Shown here: piece by piece, positions 8,720 to 18,436 of the stretch
Layout of the letters: the number at the start of each line of letters is the position of its first letter
Numbering within the stretch: the stretch's first letter is position 1
Assembly: GCA_963620035.1 (NCBI GenBank)
Contig: CAVEXN010000006.1
Span: 1-64,000 of the forward strand
DNA length: 64,000 bases
Source of the DNA: F23-D06 sp963620035
Lineage (GTDB): Bacteria; Bacteroidota; Bacteroidia; Bacteroidales; WCHB1-69
Direction: 5' to 3'
Position numbers and translations under genes: made by a program
Notes under the pieces: generated by a model
What the model was told of the DNA's origin: nothing
The model's input: only the letters and a program-made list of their open reading frames with translations
Database searches by the model: none

Positions 8720-10408
8720 TTACAGTTTCTGAAGACTCCGGACGGTCTTGCCGACGTTAACCAGATGGTCGGCGACACGTTCCGCATTGGAAGTCAGCGA
8801 CAGATACTGAGCCCCGGTCTCCGCAGAGCAGATGCCCTTTTCGAGCCGCATGATGTGGCACTCTTCCATGTTTTTTGCCACGTCGTCGATGGTGTCTTCG
8901 ATGATGTTGGCTTCAGACAAGGTTGTCAAGTCTTCGTCGCGGTAGGTCTTTTCAATTTTGCCGTACAGATTGTTGATGAGGTGTCCGAGGTTGCTGATTT
9001 CAGCAACAGCCTCGTCGGAGAATTTCTTGTCGGAGTAGCGGAGGCTCTCGGCGTACTCCACAATGTTCTCGGCATAGTCGCCGATCCGTTCCAAATCGCG
9101 TACGGTACGGAATGTCGTTGAAAGATAAACGTGGTCGCGTTGGCTCAACTGCTGCTTTTCGGAGAGTTTTATGACAAAATCGACGATGGCGGTGTTGAGG
9201 AAGTTCAACAGGTTCTCTTTCTGGGCGAACTCTTTCGACTCGGAGAAGTCCATTTTGCAGATGATGTGCAGTGACCGGTTGAAGTTCTCCATTGCGATGC
9301 GTGCCATATTCATGATTTCGGATTTTACTTGCTGGAGTGCCACGGGTGGGGTTTTCAGCATGTTGTCATCAATGAAGAACAGGTGTGGCGCATTGGGGTC
9401 GCGGGAGGTCATCTCGTCCGGGATTATCCGGCAAACAACTTTCACCATCTTGGAGGTCAGCGGCAACATGAATATCACCGTTGTGACATTGAAGAAAGTG
9501 TGAAACATAGCCAGTTGCGTTTGTGGAACGCCCGGGAACATGGAGTTGAACATCGTGCCGTAGGTGACTTTCCCTTGGGTGCAAAGATAGATGATGCCCT
9601 CGGCAGAAAGGAAGGTGCAGACTCCTATGATGTTGAAAAACAGATGTATCAAGGCAGTTCGCTTTGCATTCCGGCCGGAGGTCATACCGGCGATGATGGC
9701 CACGACACACGAGCCGATGTTGGATCCCATAGTCATAAAGATGCCCTGGTCAATGCTGATGAGGTTTGTGACGACCATAGCCAGCGCAATGGAGGTCATG
9801 ACCGACGAACTTTGGATGATGGCGGTGAAAATGACGCCGATCAGCACGAGCAACAAAGGATTGCCGATGCCTGCCAGAAAGGTTTTGACAGAGTTGAGAG
9901 CGGCAAATTCCGACATGGATTCGCTCATCAGCCATAGCCCGACAAACAGCATACCGAAACCGGTGGTGATGCCTCCGATTTTGGTCCAGATGTCCTTTTT
10001 CGCAAAAAGGGATATGAATGCGCCGATGCCGGCAAAGGCGGAGAATATGACCGTGGTGGAGATGCCTTCGCCACCGAACATGCCTAAAGCGACAATCTGT
10101 GCCGTTATGGTGGTGCCGATATTGGCGCCGTAGATGATGGTGGCAGCCTGCGTCAGCGAGATGATGCCCGCATTGACGAATCCAATGGCCATTACCGTTG
10201 TGGCTCCCGAGCTCTGTATCGCGGCCGTCCCTAACGCCCCGATGCCAACTCCCAACAGTTTACTTTTCGAGGCTTTTGCGAACAGAGCCTTGAGTTTGTC
10301 TGAAGAGGCGGATTCAAGATTTGTGCTCATCATCTGGCAGGCGATGAGGAAAATGCCGATGCCGGCCAGCAGCATTAAAATGGCGGATACAATGGCGGTT
10401 AGAGACAT
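8720..10408 (-). CDS. Na+/phosphate cotransporter family protein with PhoU-like domain
   Basis: 562-residue inner-membrane protein of the NptA/PNaS family, which moves phosphate with sodium. Two inverted transport repeats carry the QSS motifs: IQSSGAT near 64-70 and IQSSSVMTS near 217. The C-terminal 220 residues form a PhoU-like helical domain with ERIGDYAENI, the metal-binding ExxxD motif. It lies 30 bases after the O-antigen ligase-like gene on the same strand, without an obvious functional link. Confidence 0.88.
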   Translation of the reverse strand: MSLTAIVSAILMLLAGIGIFLIACQMMSTNLESASSDKLKALFAKASKSKLLGVGIGALGTAAIQSSGATTVMAIGFVNAGIISLTQAATIIYGANIGTTITAQIVALGMFGGEGISTTVIFSAFAGIGAFISLFAKKDIWTKIGGITTGFGMLFVGLWLMSESMSEFAALNSVKTFLAGIGNPLLLVLIGVIFTAIIQSSSVMTSIALAMVVTNLISIDQGIFMTMGSNIGSCVVAIIAGMTSGRNAKRTALIHLFFNIIGVCTFLSAEGIIYLCTQGKVTYGTMFNSMFPGVPQTQLAMFHTFFNVTTVIFMLPLTSKMVKVVCRIIPDEMTSRDPNAPHLFFIDDNMLKTPPVALQQVKSEIMNMARIAMENFNRSLHIICKMDFSESKEFAQKENLLNFLNTAIVDFVIKLSEKQQLSQRDHVYLSTTFRTVRDLERIGDYAENIVEYAESLRYSDKKFSDEAVAEISNLGHLINNLYGKIEKTYRDEDLTTLSEANIIEDTIDDVAKNMEECHIMRLEKGICSAETGAQYLSLTSNAERVADHLVNVGKTVRSLQKL

Positions 10409-10438
10409 ACGTCGAAATTAATGGAAAAATATAGATTA

Positions 10439-11941
10439 TTACGATTCATTATCAAGGTTTTGTAGTGAGAGACCTGACTCGTGCTTGTCGCTTTTCATCC
10501 GGACACCGGCAACGGTAATTACGGCAATGGCGCCCCAGAATGGCAGCGACAGTTTGTCGGTGTCTAAGAAGTTGTTGAGGAAGCCATGTATAAAATAGGT
10601 TACGAGCGCCAAAGTCATGACGAGCGCCAGCAGCCGCTCTCTTTTTTCTGATGTGTGGTTGTAGGTGTATAACCCCGTATAAAGCACGCAACCGGCCAGT
10701 ATCAAAACGGTGACCAGTCCGGGGATGCCGGTTTCGGCGCAAGGTCCGATGTATTCGCTGTGGGCATTGCCGCCGTCGCCGAAGTTGGTGGTGATGATGG
10801 TTTTGTAGGTGCTTTTTTGAAACGGTGCATACTCGAACTGGTAAGTGCCCGGTCCCCAGCCTACCAAGGGGCGTTCCTTGATCATGGAAAAGGCCGCGTT
10901 CCAGCGGTTGAGGCGTTCTACGTTGGAGGCATCTGTGCTGATGTTCGAGATGGACTGCAACTGCTCGGCCAAATTTCCCGATGCGTCTTGGCTGTTGCGG
11001 CTCATCTTGTACAGGATGTCATCGGCCGAGAAATAGAAGACGGTGCTCAGCACGGCCGCACCGGCTATCAGCCACGACAATTTGATGCGTAGTGTCAAGA
11101 CAGTCCAAACGGCAACGGCTGCCGCAAAACTGATCCATGCCGCCCGGCTGTAGGAGATGTACAGTCCGGCAAACAGTATGATGGTGAGTATGGCATAGAA
11201 GACTTTGCTTTTTGTCGTGTTGCCCGGCAGAAAGAAGAAACCGGCCGTGATGGGTACAAAGAAAGCGAGCACCGCCCCGTATGCGGTGTGGTCACTGTAA
11301 AAAGGACGCATTACCCAATGGGCATATTGGCTGTCGAAACCGCTCAACCAATGTTTGTAGGTGGTGATGATCACCACAAAGGCCAAACTGATGGCATAGC
11401 AGCTGAAATAACGTACTGCACAGGTCAGGTCTTTACGGATGAACTGGACAATGACCCAGTAACAGGAAGTTGTGAACCAAACTTTTGATAGAAAAAACTT
11501 GAATGAAACAACTGGTCTGGCACTTGTGAAGCAGGTTAACAGCATCCAGCCTAAATAGATGAATATGGCTATAGAAACAGGATGTGTAACAATTCTGCGG
11601 TCCAGATGTATGTCGTACAGGATGCGGCAGACGAACAGGAAAGTGAGTGCGATCATGATGAGTTCGGCGGGCAGCGAAAGCCCCACCTGAAAGTCTCCGT
11701 TCAGAGTCTCGATGGAGAACGGGGTGCAGAGTGCCATCAAGTATATCAGCAGGTCAACCCGGAATATCAGCAGATAGACCAACACAAGACCTCCTGTGAC
11801 AAGCGGAATGGCAGGTATCTCTTTCAGGATGGCGTAAGCATTGGCCACCAAAGCCAGCACAAAAAACAAATGCGCTGTCTTCTGCTTGCCGGTATGTCTA
11901 TTCCACAGGTCTTTCAGTTTTGTCAGCCTTTTTGGATTCAA
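10439..11941 (-). CDS. O-antigen ligase/polymerase family membrane protein (Wzy_C)
   Basis: About 500-residue polytopic membrane protein with ten or more hydrophobic helices and the Wzy_C signature in its large periplasmic loop: GWGPGTYQFEY followed by NAHSEYIGPCAETGIPGL. Members either polymerise surface-glycan repeat units or ligate them to a lipid carrier; sequence alone does not say which. No ATG occurs before the first membrane helices, so the TTG at 11939-11941 is the likely start, overlapping the 3' end of the Wzz-like gene by 44 bases. The pairing with a Wzz-like gene supports a role in surface polysaccharide assembly. Confidence 0.82.
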   Translation of the reverse strand: MNPKRLTKLKDLWNRHTGKQKTAHLFFVLALVANAYAILKEIPAIPLVTGGLVLVYLLIFRVDLLIYLMALCTPFSIETLNGDFQVGLSLPAELIMIALTFLFVCRILYDIHLDRRIVTHPVSIAIFIYLGWMLLTCFTSARPVVSFKFFLSKVWFTTSCYWVIVQFIRKDLTCAVRYFSCYAISLAFVVIITTYKHWLSGFDSQYAHWVMRPFYSDHTAYGAVLAFFVPITAGFFFLPGNTTKSKVFYAILTIILFAGLYISYSRAAWISFAAAVAVWTVLTLRIKLSWLIAGAAVLSTVFYFSADDILYKMSRNSQDASGNLAEQLQSISNISTDASNVERLNRWNAAFSMIKERPLVGWGPGTYQFEYAPFQKSTYKTIITTNFGDGGNAHSEYIGPCAETGIPGLVTVLILAGCVLYTGLYTYNHTSEKRERLLALVMTLALVTYFIHGFLNNFLDTDKLSLPFWGAIAVITVAGVRMKSDKHESGLSLQNLDNES

Positions 11942-12926
11942 TTTTATCGAACATTAATAAGACAAGAACAGAAAGTACAAGCATCGAGAGGGTAGAGGAA
12001 AGAACGATGACTGCCCTTTTGGGGTAGCATTTCTTGTCGGCCACTACGGGGCTCTCGACGATGAATTTCACAGGCATGGCATTTTCCATGTCGAGCCGGG
12101 CATCCAGCATTTTCTGTTTGCAGAGGGCCTGGTATTTGAGGAACGTGTATTGCATGTTCTGGAGGGCGTAGAGGCGCGGTCCCCAAGTCGAGATTTTCTC
12201 CTGCTCTTTGGAAAGCCGGTCAACTGCGGCCGTATTCCCTTGAGCCACAGCAATGGCATATTGCTGCATCACCCGTTCAGACTGTCTTTCAACATCGAAT
12301 ACGCCGTGTTCCATACAGATGCGGATGGAGTCGTCGATTCTGTCGACCTCCTCTGTGATGGAATCCAGCTGGTTTTTAAGTGCGATGTATGCGGCAACGG
12401 CGCGCTCGTGTTCAACCTTATTCTTGACGGTGTCAAGAATGTGCAGTATGTCTTCTGTCATGGCAAAGGCTGTCTGCGGGTCTTGGTCTGTGACGGAAAT
12501 CCTTATGGCTCCGAAGTCCGTCCTTTTTACCGTGATTTCCTCATCCAGTCTTTTCAGGATTTTTGTGTACCAGCCTTTTGAGGTGGTGTCGATGTCGTAA
12601 TGCTCCAACAATCCGTGCCGGCGTATCAGTGAGTCTTTGATGCCGCGGGCGTTGAGAATCTGCATCATCTGTTCCGTCTCTTCTACGTTGGCGTAAGCCT
12701 TTATTTCCAGCCGTTCGTTGTAATTCTCTTCGTTCAGGAGGATTTTGGCCACGGAGTTCGTTCTCGGGGCGTAGATGATAGCGGTTGACCTGTACTTGGG
12801 TTTGATAAGGAGAGCGCAGATGACAGAAATGATGAATGTGGCAAGGCAAACGGCGAAGATTGCTTTCCGGCGGCTCCAGATGAAACGAATCAGGCTGAAA
12901 GAATTGTAGTTTTCCTTATTTTCCAT
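11898..12926 (-). CDS. Wzz/chain-length-determinant family protein
   Basis: 342-residue inner-membrane protein with the layout of polysaccharide copolymerases: an N-terminal membrane helix (about 18-36, ending near KPKYRSTAIIYAP), a large periplasmic coiled-coil region (about 40-290) and a second helix near 307-327. It lacks a C-terminal tyrosine kinase. Such proteins set the length of the glycan made by a Wzy polymerase, which fits the overlapping downstream gene. Its ATG overlaps the aspS stop (ATGGAAAATAA at 12916-12926), suggesting translational coupling to aspS. Confidence 0.85.
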   Translation of the reverse strand: MENKENYNSFSLIRFIWSRRKAIFAVCLATFIISVICALLIKPKYRSTAIIYAPRTNSVAKILLNEENYNERLEIKAYANVEETEQMMQILNARGIKDSLIRRHGLLEHYDIDTTSKGWYTKILKRLDEEITVKRTDFGAIRISVTDQDPQTAFAMTEDILHILDTVKNKVEHERAVAAYIALKNQLDSITEEVDRIDDSIRICMEHGVFDVERQSERVMQQYAIAVAQGNTAAVDRLSKEQEKISTWGPRLYALQNMQYTFLKYQALCKQKMLDARLDMENAMPVKFIVESPVVADKKCYPKRAVIVLSSTLSMLVLSVLVLLMFDKIESKKADKTERPVE

Positions 12927-14676
12927 CGGGTGAAGCTTTTATGTCAATGTTGAGTTCGTCAAGTTGCGCTTGCGAGATGGGGGTCGGTGCGGGCAACATC
13001 GTGTCGCGACCGGCGTTGTTCTTGGGAAACGCGATGAAATCGCGGATGGTGTCGCAGTCTGACAGCACGGCGCACATCCTGTCGAAGCCGAATGCGATGC
13101 CTCCGTGAGGCGGCGCTCCGTACTTGAAAGCGTTGATCAGGAAGCCGAACTGGCTCTGGGCCTGCTCTTCGGTGAAGTTCAATGCCTTGAACATCCTCTT
13201 TTGGAGTTCCGGGTTATGGATACGGATAGAGCCGCCGCCGATTTCGGACCCGTTGATGACCAGGTCGTAGGCATTGGCATTCACCGCACCGGGATTGCTT
13301 TCCAGCATTTCTTCGTGCTCTGGCTTTGGCGCTGTGAAAGGGTGGTGCATAGCGTAGTAGCGTTGTGTCTCTTCGTCCCATTCGAGCAACGGGAAGTCAA
13401 CGACCCACAATACTTTGTAGGTGCCTTCCTGCCGAAGACCGAGACGGTTGCCCATTTCTATACGCAGCACGCCCATCTGCTGGCGCGTCTTCATCGCCTT
13501 GCCGGACAAGATGAGAATGAGGTCGCCGGCAACGGCTTGGCAACGGTCGGCCACCGCTTTCAGGTCCGTTTGGTCATAGAACTTGTCAACGGAGGATTTG
13601 TAGGTGCCGTCGGCGTTGCACAGGATATAGACAAGCCCGGCAGCGCCTACTTGCGGACTTTTCACGAACTCGGTAAGCCCGTCAAGCTGTTTGCGTGAGT
13701 AGTTGCCACATCCCTCGACTTTGATTCCGATAATGAGTTCGGCTTCATTGAAGACTTTGAAAGAGCGTTGCTGCAGCAAGTCGTTGAGTTCTACAAAACG
13801 CATGCCGAAACGGGCGTCCGGCTTGTCAGAGCCGTAGTATTTCATAGCGTCCGCCCAGGAGAGGCGCTCAATGTCTTCAAGTTCTATGCCTTTGAATACA
13901 TGGAAGATGTGTTTCACCAACCCCTCGAAAAGGTTGAGGATGTCTTCTTGTTCCACGAACGACATTTCGCAGTCAATTTGGGTGAACTCCGGCTGGCGGT
14001 CGGCCCGGAGGTCTTCGTCGCGGAAGCAGCGCACGATTTGGAAATAACGGTCCATGCCGGCAATCATCAGCAGTTGCTTGAGGGTTTGCGGCGACTGCGG
14101 GAGGGCGTAGAACTCGCCCGGGTTCATGCGGGAGGGCACTAAAAAGTCGCGCGCACCCTCGGGTGTGCTGTTGACCAGGAATGGGGTCTCAATCTCAAGG
14201 AAACCATGCTCGCTGAGGTACTTGCGTATTTCAAGTCCTAATCTGTGACGGAAAATCAGGTTGTTCTTCACCGGGTTTCTCCGGATGTCGAGATAACGGT
14301 ATCTCATGCGCAGTTCGTCGCCGCCGTCAGACACATCCTCAATGGTGAATGGGGGTGTCACCGATTCGTTCAGTGTGGTGACGTTGTCCACGTCTATCTC
14401 GATGTCTCCTGTGGGAAGGTTCTTGTTCTTGCTGTAACGTTCAATCACTTTTCCGGTGACCTGAATTACCCATTCGCGCCCGGCCTTTTCGATTTGCTCG
14501 CAAAGCTGCGGCCTCTCCTCGTGGTTGAATGTCAACTGGGTGATGCCGTATCGGTCACGCAAATCTATGAAAATCATACCGCCAAGATGGCGAATCTTCT
14601 GTATCCATCCGCAAAGCGTTACCGTTTGCGATACATTGGCGATGGTTAACTCGCCGCAAGTGTGTGTCCTTAACAT
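12916..14676 (-). CDS. aspS: aspartate--tRNA ligase
   Basis: Class IIb synthetase charging tRNA-Asp. The ATG at 14676 (MLRTHTCGEL) is preferred over the in-frame TTG at 14697, because MLRTH fits the usual AspS N-terminus; this gives 586 residues, the bacterial length. An N-terminal OB anticodon-binding domain (about 1-110) is followed by the catalytic core with motif 2 FRDEDLRADRQPEFTQ and motif 3 GIAFGFDRM, and the bacterial GAD insertion. It opens an operon with the wzz and wzy genes downstream. Confidence 0.96.
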   Translation of the reverse strand: MLRTHTCGELTIANVSQTVTLCGWIQKIRHLGGMIFIDLRDRYGITQLTFNHEERPQLCEQIEKAGREWVIQVTGKVIERYSKNKNLPTGDIEIDVDNVTTLNESVTPPFTIEDVSDGGDELRMRYRYLDIRRNPVKNNLIFRHRLGLEIRKYLSEHGFLEIETPFLVNSTPEGARDFLVPSRMNPGEFYALPQSPQTLKQLLMIAGMDRYFQIVRCFRDEDLRADRQPEFTQIDCEMSFVEQEDILNLFEGLVKHIFHVFKGIELEDIERLSWADAMKYYGSDKPDARFGMRFVELNDLLQQRSFKVFNEAELIIGIKVEGCGNYSRKQLDGLTEFVKSPQVGAAGLVYILCNADGTYKSSVDKFYDQTDLKAVADRCQAVAGDLILILSGKAMKTRQQMGVLRIEMGNRLGLRQEGTYKVLWVVDFPLLEWDEETQRYYAMHHPFTAPKPEHEEMLESNPGAVNANAYDLVINGSEIGGGSIRIHNPELQKRMFKALNFTEEQAQSQFGFLINAFKYGAPPHGGIAFGFDRMCAVLSDCDTIRDFIAFPKNNAGRDTMLPAPTPISQAQLDELNIDIKASPDGK

Positions 14677-14702
14677 TGTTAAAATATATTTTTTCAAGGT
14701 TG

Positions 14703-14710
14703 CAAAAGTA
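14703..14710 (-). promoter_or_regulatory. -7 box of the aspS promoter
   Basis: On the minus strand TACTTTTG matches TAnnTTTG, 27 bases before the aspS ATG. The -33 region lacks a clear TTG. A perfect 8-bp inverted repeat GCCCGTTT/AAACGGGC (14731-14738 and 14754-14761) sits between this box and the divergent nadD promoter. Confidence 0.55.
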
Positions 14711-14778
14711 CGAATTTATTCCTGATTCGAGCCCGTTTGCCTACATTTGGAAAAAACGGGCGGATGGCTTCTTTTTTG

Positions 14779-14786
14779 TATTTTTG
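14779..14786 (+). promoter_or_regulatory. -7 box of the nadD promoter
   Basis: TATTTTTG (TAnnTTTG) lies 27 bases before the nadD ATG at 14813. The more upstream ATG at 14747 would precede the transcript start and is therefore unlikely to be used. Confidence 0.6.
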
Positions 14787-14812
14787 CGCCCTTTGGAAAA
14801 AGGCTTTCATCA

Positions 14813-15388
14813 ATGTTCAAGACAGGTCTCTTCTTCGGTTCGTTCAATCCCATACATGTCGGGCATCTCATCATTGCCGAGTATATGGTTGAACATTCTG
14901 ACATGCAGGAGGTTTGGTTCGTGGTTTCCCCTTGTAATCCGCTCAAGAAGAAGTCGTCTCTGCTCGACGACCGGCAGCGCCTCTATATGGTGAACCTGGC
15001 GATTGGTGACGATGTCCGTTTCAAGGCTTCTGACATAGAGTTCTCCATGCCGCAGCCCTCCTATACGTGTCATACGCTGGCAAGGCTTTCAGAGAAGTTC
15101 CCGCAGCGCGATTTCGCACTCATTATGGGCGAGGACAATCTTCGGACGATAGACAAATGGCTTAATTATCAGTGGATTCTGGACAATTATGATATCTATG
15201 TCTATCCAAGAATAGACAGTGCTCTCTCTCCAACGGCTATGCCTTCCCGTGCCCGTATGATAGACGCTCCTGTGGTGGGGATTTCTGCTACGATGATACG
15301 CGAGAGCATCCGGCAACGGCAGTCGGTGCGCTATATGCTGCCCGAGAAAGTTTACCAGTATCTTGACGAGATGGGCTTTTATAGATAG
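14813..15388 (+). CDS. nadD: nicotinate-nucleotide adenylyltransferase
   Basis: Adenylates nicotinate mononucleotide to deamido-NAD in NAD synthesis. From ATG 14813 the protein is 191 residues, normal for NadD, and opens with FKTGLFFGSFNPIHVGH, containing the GSFNP and HxGH nucleotidyltransferase motifs. The C-terminal ISATMIRESI segment matches the second conserved motif (ISSTxIR). The upstream in-frame ATG at 14747 is rejected because a promoter box lies between. rlmD follows after 41 bases. Confidence 0.95.
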   Translation: MFKTGLFFGSFNPIHVGHLIIAEYMVEHSDMQEVWFVVSPCNPLKKKSSLLDDRQRLYMVNLAIGDDVRFKASDIEFSMPQPSYTCHTLARLSEKFPQRDFALIMGEDNLRTIDKWLNYQWILDNYDIYVYPRIDSALSPTAMPSRARMIDAPVVGISATMIRESIRQRQSVRYMLPEKVYQYLDEMGFYR

Positions 15389-15429
15389 TGAAAGAAGTTA
15401 ACATTCAATAAAATACGCAAAAAATCAAA

Positions 15430-16833
15430 ATGGCATTTAAAAGATATGAGATAGAAGACCTTGAAATCGTTTCAGCAGGATCCGAGGGAAAGTCGGTGGC
15501 CAAGCAGGACGGACTGACCATTTTTGTTCCGTTTGCCGTGCCCGGCGACATAGTGGATGTGGAGATTTACAAGCGGAAACACGGTTATGCCGAAGCCAAC
15601 TTGCTGGCTGTCAAGAAGCCGTCGCCCGACAGGGTGGTGCCGCCTTGTGTTCATTTCGGAGCTTGTGGCGGCTGCAAATGGCAAATGCTTTCGTATGAGA
15701 AACAACTGGTCTTCAAACAGAAACAGGTGGAAGACAATTTCAGACATCTCGGCAAGTTCGAGTTTCCTGAAATCTTGCCCATCACCGGTTCCGAAAAACA
15801 GTATTATTACCGCAACAAGCTGGAATACACATTCTCCACGTTGAAATGGCTGCCATACGACCAACTGAAGCAATATGAGAGCGGCGTGTTTTTTGAGCAG
15901 CGTTGTCTGGGATTCCATGTGCCTGGCATGTTCGACAAAGTTCTTGACATTGAGCATTGTATGCTGCAGACTGCGCCTAGCAACGAAATCCGGCTTTTTT
16001 TGCGAGAGTATGCTCTCACGCACGAACTGGCTTTTTACAACCCTCGCGAACAGACCGGTCTGCTCCGCAATGTCATCATCCGCACGGCATCCACAGGCGA
16101 CATTATGGTGGTGTTGGTGGTGACGGATGCCACGCATGACGCCAAAGAGATGATGCAGGCCTTGTATGACCGGTTTCCGGAAATTACTTCGCTGGTTTAT
16201 GTGGTGAACACAAAAATGAACGACGCTATCTTCGATTTGCCGTTCCATCTTTTTAAAGGACAGGATTTTATAATGGAAGAGATGGAGGGACTTCATTTCA
16301 AGATAGGTCCCAAGTCGTTTTACCAGACCAACAGCGAACAGGCATACAACTTGTACAAGACGGCCCGCGAATTTGCTGCCATTCAAAAAGATGATATCGT
16401 ATATGACCTTTTCACCGGCACGGGAACGATAGCCAACTTTGTCGCGCATCAGGCCAAGAAGGTGGTAGGCATCGAGTATGTTGACACAGCGGTTGCGGAT
16501 GCACGCATCAATTCGGAGCGCAACGGCATCACAAACACGGAGTTCCTTGTCGGCGATATGGCCAAGATCTTCACTGCGGAGTTCATCAAAAAGCACGGCA
16601 TACCCAATGTGATCATTTCTGACCCTCCGCGTGCCGGCATGCACCCCAACGTGATTGAGCAGTTGTTGAGGATAGAGGTGCCCCGCATAGTTTATGTGAG
16701 CTGCAACCCGGCCACGCAGGCCCGCGACCTTACCCTATTGAACGAAAAATACAAAGTGACGGCAGTTCAGCCGGTAGATATGTTTCCGCAAACCCAGCAT
16801 GTGGAGAATGTGGTACGGCTCGACCTGCGGTAG
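15430..16833 (+). CDS. rlmD: 23S rRNA (uracil-5-)-methyltransferase RlmD/RumA family
   Basis: SAM-dependent RNA methyltransferase forming 5-methyluridine. The 467-residue protein has an N-terminal TRAM domain (about 1-60), the iron-sulfur cysteines C73, C79 and C82 (CVHFGACGGC), a Rossmann domain with YDLFTGTGTIANF near 328-340, and the catalytic Cys in VYVSCNPATQARDL near 430. Family members target U1939 of 23S rRNA, though close paralogues act on other uridines, so the exact site is inference. Confidence 0.88.
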   Translation: MAFKRYEIEDLEIVSAGSEGKSVAKQDGLTIFVPFAVPGDIVDVEIYKRKHGYAEANLLAVKKPSPDRVVPPCVHFGACGGCKWQMLSYEKQLVFKQKQVEDNFRHLGKFEFPEILPITGSEKQYYYRNKLEYTFSTLKWLPYDQLKQYESGVFFEQRCLGFHVPGMFDKVLDIEHCMLQTAPSNEIRLFLREYALTHELAFYNPREQTGLLRNVIIRTASTGDIMVVLVVTDATHDAKEMMQALYDRFPEITSLVYVVNTKMNDAIFDLPFHLFKGQDFIMEEMEGLHFKIGPKSFYQTNSEQAYNLYKTAREFAAIQKDDIVYDLFTGTGTIANFVAHQAKKVVGIEYVDTAVADARINSERNGITNTEFLVGDMAKIFTAEFIKKHGIPNVIISDPPRAGMHPNVIEQLLRIEVPRIVYVSCNPATQARDLTLLNEKYKVTAVQPVDMFPQTQHVENVVRLDLR

Positions 16834-16834
16834 G

Positions 16835-16987
16835 TTATTGCGGCAGGCCGTTGTTGTCCCCTAACACAGTCTCATACTCCGATTTAGGAATGTCGTTCTT
16901 GGCAACCGATTCCAACAGATTGCCGATGTACTTGGCTCGATTATAAGCGCAGATAATGCACTGCCAGCACAATGCTATTGTGCAAGT
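16835..16987 (-). pseudogene. C-terminal remnant of an unrecognised gene
   Basis: Between rlmD and the first DUF4143-type ATPase gene, the minus strand holds an open stretch of about 50 codons with no start codon, ending at a TAA (16835-16837). It reads through CAYNRAKYIGNLLES and SEYETVLGDNNGLPQ, which looks like a genuine protein C-terminus with balanced composition. The open frame is cut by a stop (16988-16990) right beside the ATPase stop. I infer it is the tail of a gene disrupted by insertion or deletion next to the ATPase gene. I do not recognise the family. Confidence 0.4.
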
Positions 16988-16994
16988 TTAATTT

Positions 16995-18203
16995 TCAATA
17001 TAACAGTCCGAACATCCACAGCGGGATGCGATGGTCCGAACCCACCTCGATGTCATCAACGGCAAGGTAACTGTTCGGGATGTCTTTTATCTGTTCGAAA
17101 GTCTTGTTGGCACCACCCACCTCAAACAGACAGTCGCGGTTGACGAGAAAGTCGCCCTGCTTGGGCAGCAACACCTCTTGGGTGCAACGCATCTGATTGA
17201 AGAAGAAAGTTTCACGAACCGTCCCGATATTGATATGCGTTGACAGGCAATACATCAAGTTGGTATTCTCCAAATAAATCTTGTCGGGCTTGCCAAGTGC
17301 CTTAAGGCTCTTAGTCTCCGACGAGAACAAAGCCAACAGGTCAGCTCTCTGCAGGGTGTAGAGCATCTTGAGTCCGCTATCGCGTGTAGTGTCTAACTCG
17401 CGATACACTTCAGCCATTTTAGGAGTAAAGGGTACACGTTCTGCGAGGATGACGAGCATTTTCTGTATCTTCTTGATGGTAGAATACGCAACATCCTCTA
17501 TCTGCGGCAGTTCATTCTCTATAATCTGCCGTATCACGCTTTGAAGTCGCTCATAGAAGCCGTCCCCCTCCTCTTTGAAGAAAGGATAATATCCGTGTTG
17601 CAGATAGTCTGAGAACAAAGACAATATGCGGTGATCTTGAATAAGCGGTACGGCAATCTGTTCATGCTTCGACAATAGTTGCTGTAGCGTAATGGCCTCT
17701 CCAACAGGAATTTTTTCAAAAAGCAAATACTCACGAAAAGACATTCCATGCAATGTGTAGGTACGTTGCCGCCGAGACAGGTCGCCCTCGTGTGCAGAGA
17801 GTTGCAGCATGGAAGAACCTGTATAAACGATGTTGAGACGGGGGTACAGATCGTAGATGTTTTTTATAATGGTCTGCCAATGCGTAAGATAATGAATCTC
17901 GTCGAGGAATATGTGTGTGCCGCCGTGGGTGTAGAAATAATCTGCCAAGTCGGTAATATGGTGAGTTTGAAACCACATATTGTCAAGCGACACATATAAA
18001 GCCTTGTCAGACGGCCCCAAATGTTCGCGGATATGTTGCAGCAGCAGCGTTGTTTTACCCACGCCACGGGCACCTCGAATGCAAATTAAACGATTGTTCC
18101 AATTGATTTGGTCGTAAAGGTAGCGGTGGAGCGTTGTTGCCACTTCCGCCACACGCATCGTTGATTGGTGTTGAATGATGTTGAAGTCCTGTTCTGCAAT
18201 CAT
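16995..18203 (-). CDS. AAA_14/DUF4143-type ATPase (module 1)
   Basis: 402-residue P-loop ATPase of the kind very abundant in Bacteroidota. Walker A GARGVGKT is at 44-51, Walker B IFLDEIH near 96-102 and a sensor-like YTGSSM follows. The middle region probably forms a winged helix, and the C-terminus aligns with the PD-(D/E)XK-like DUF4143 fold, but the usual EVK triad appears as FEVGG, so the nuclease-like site may be dead. It is a lone gene at the edge of the glycan locus, with its own promoter and two 24-bp direct repeats upstream. The cellular role of this family is not established. Confidence 0.8.
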   Translation of the reverse strand: MIAEQDFNIIQHQSTMRVAEVATTLHRYLYDQINWNNRLICIRGARGVGKTTLLLQHIREHLGPSDKALYVSLDNMWFQTHHITDLADYFYTHGGTHIFLDEIHYLTHWQTIIKNIYDLYPRLNIVYTGSSMLQLSAHEGDLSRRQRTYTLHGMSFREYLLFEKIPVGEAITLQQLLSKHEQIAVPLIQDHRILSLFSDYLQHGYYPFFKEEGDGFYERLQSVIRQIIENELPQIEDVAYSTIKKIQKMLVILAERVPFTPKMAEVYRELDTTRDSGLKMLYTLQRADLLALFSSETKSLKALGKPDKIYLENTNLMYCLSTHINIGTVRETFFFNQMRCTQEVLLPKQGDFLVNRDCLFEVGGANKTFEQIKDIPNSYLAVDDIEVGSDHRIPLWMFGLLY

Positions 18204-18237
18204 TTGTACGCGTTTATTGCTCTTGTGAAATTTGTCG

Positions 18238-18270
18238 CAAAGGTACTACAATTATTCAGACGACACCAAA
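18238..18270 (-). promoter_or_regulatory. promoter of ATPase module 1
   Basis: On the minus strand TTTG (18267-18270), a 21-base spacer and TACCTTTG (18238-18245) form a full Bacteroidota promoter 34 bases before the ATG at 18203. The -33 box is part of the first direct repeat. Confidence 0.75.
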
Positions 18271-18324
18271 ATAACTTTTGGAAAGGTTGTTTTGCGGCTA
18301 AAAATAACTTTTGGAAAAGTTGTT
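18268..18324. repeat. two 24-bp direct repeats, 33-bp period, over the ATPase 1 promoter
   Basis: Copies at 18268-18291 and 18301-18324 differ at one base and share AAAATAACTTTTGGAAA. Each has a near-palindromic core, AACTTTTGGAAAAGTT in copy 2. The period of 33 bp is about three helical turns. The first copy begins inside the -33 element, so a bound protein could block transcription. Confidence 0.75.
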
Positions 18325-18436
18325 ATTACATTGTTGAAATCAAGGTTTTGTTAAGTCATTATTTCGATTTAGCAAGGATAGATTCAAGTTGCAAAGTTAT
18401 AAAATACATGTATGGGCGATGAAACTACCACATCGT

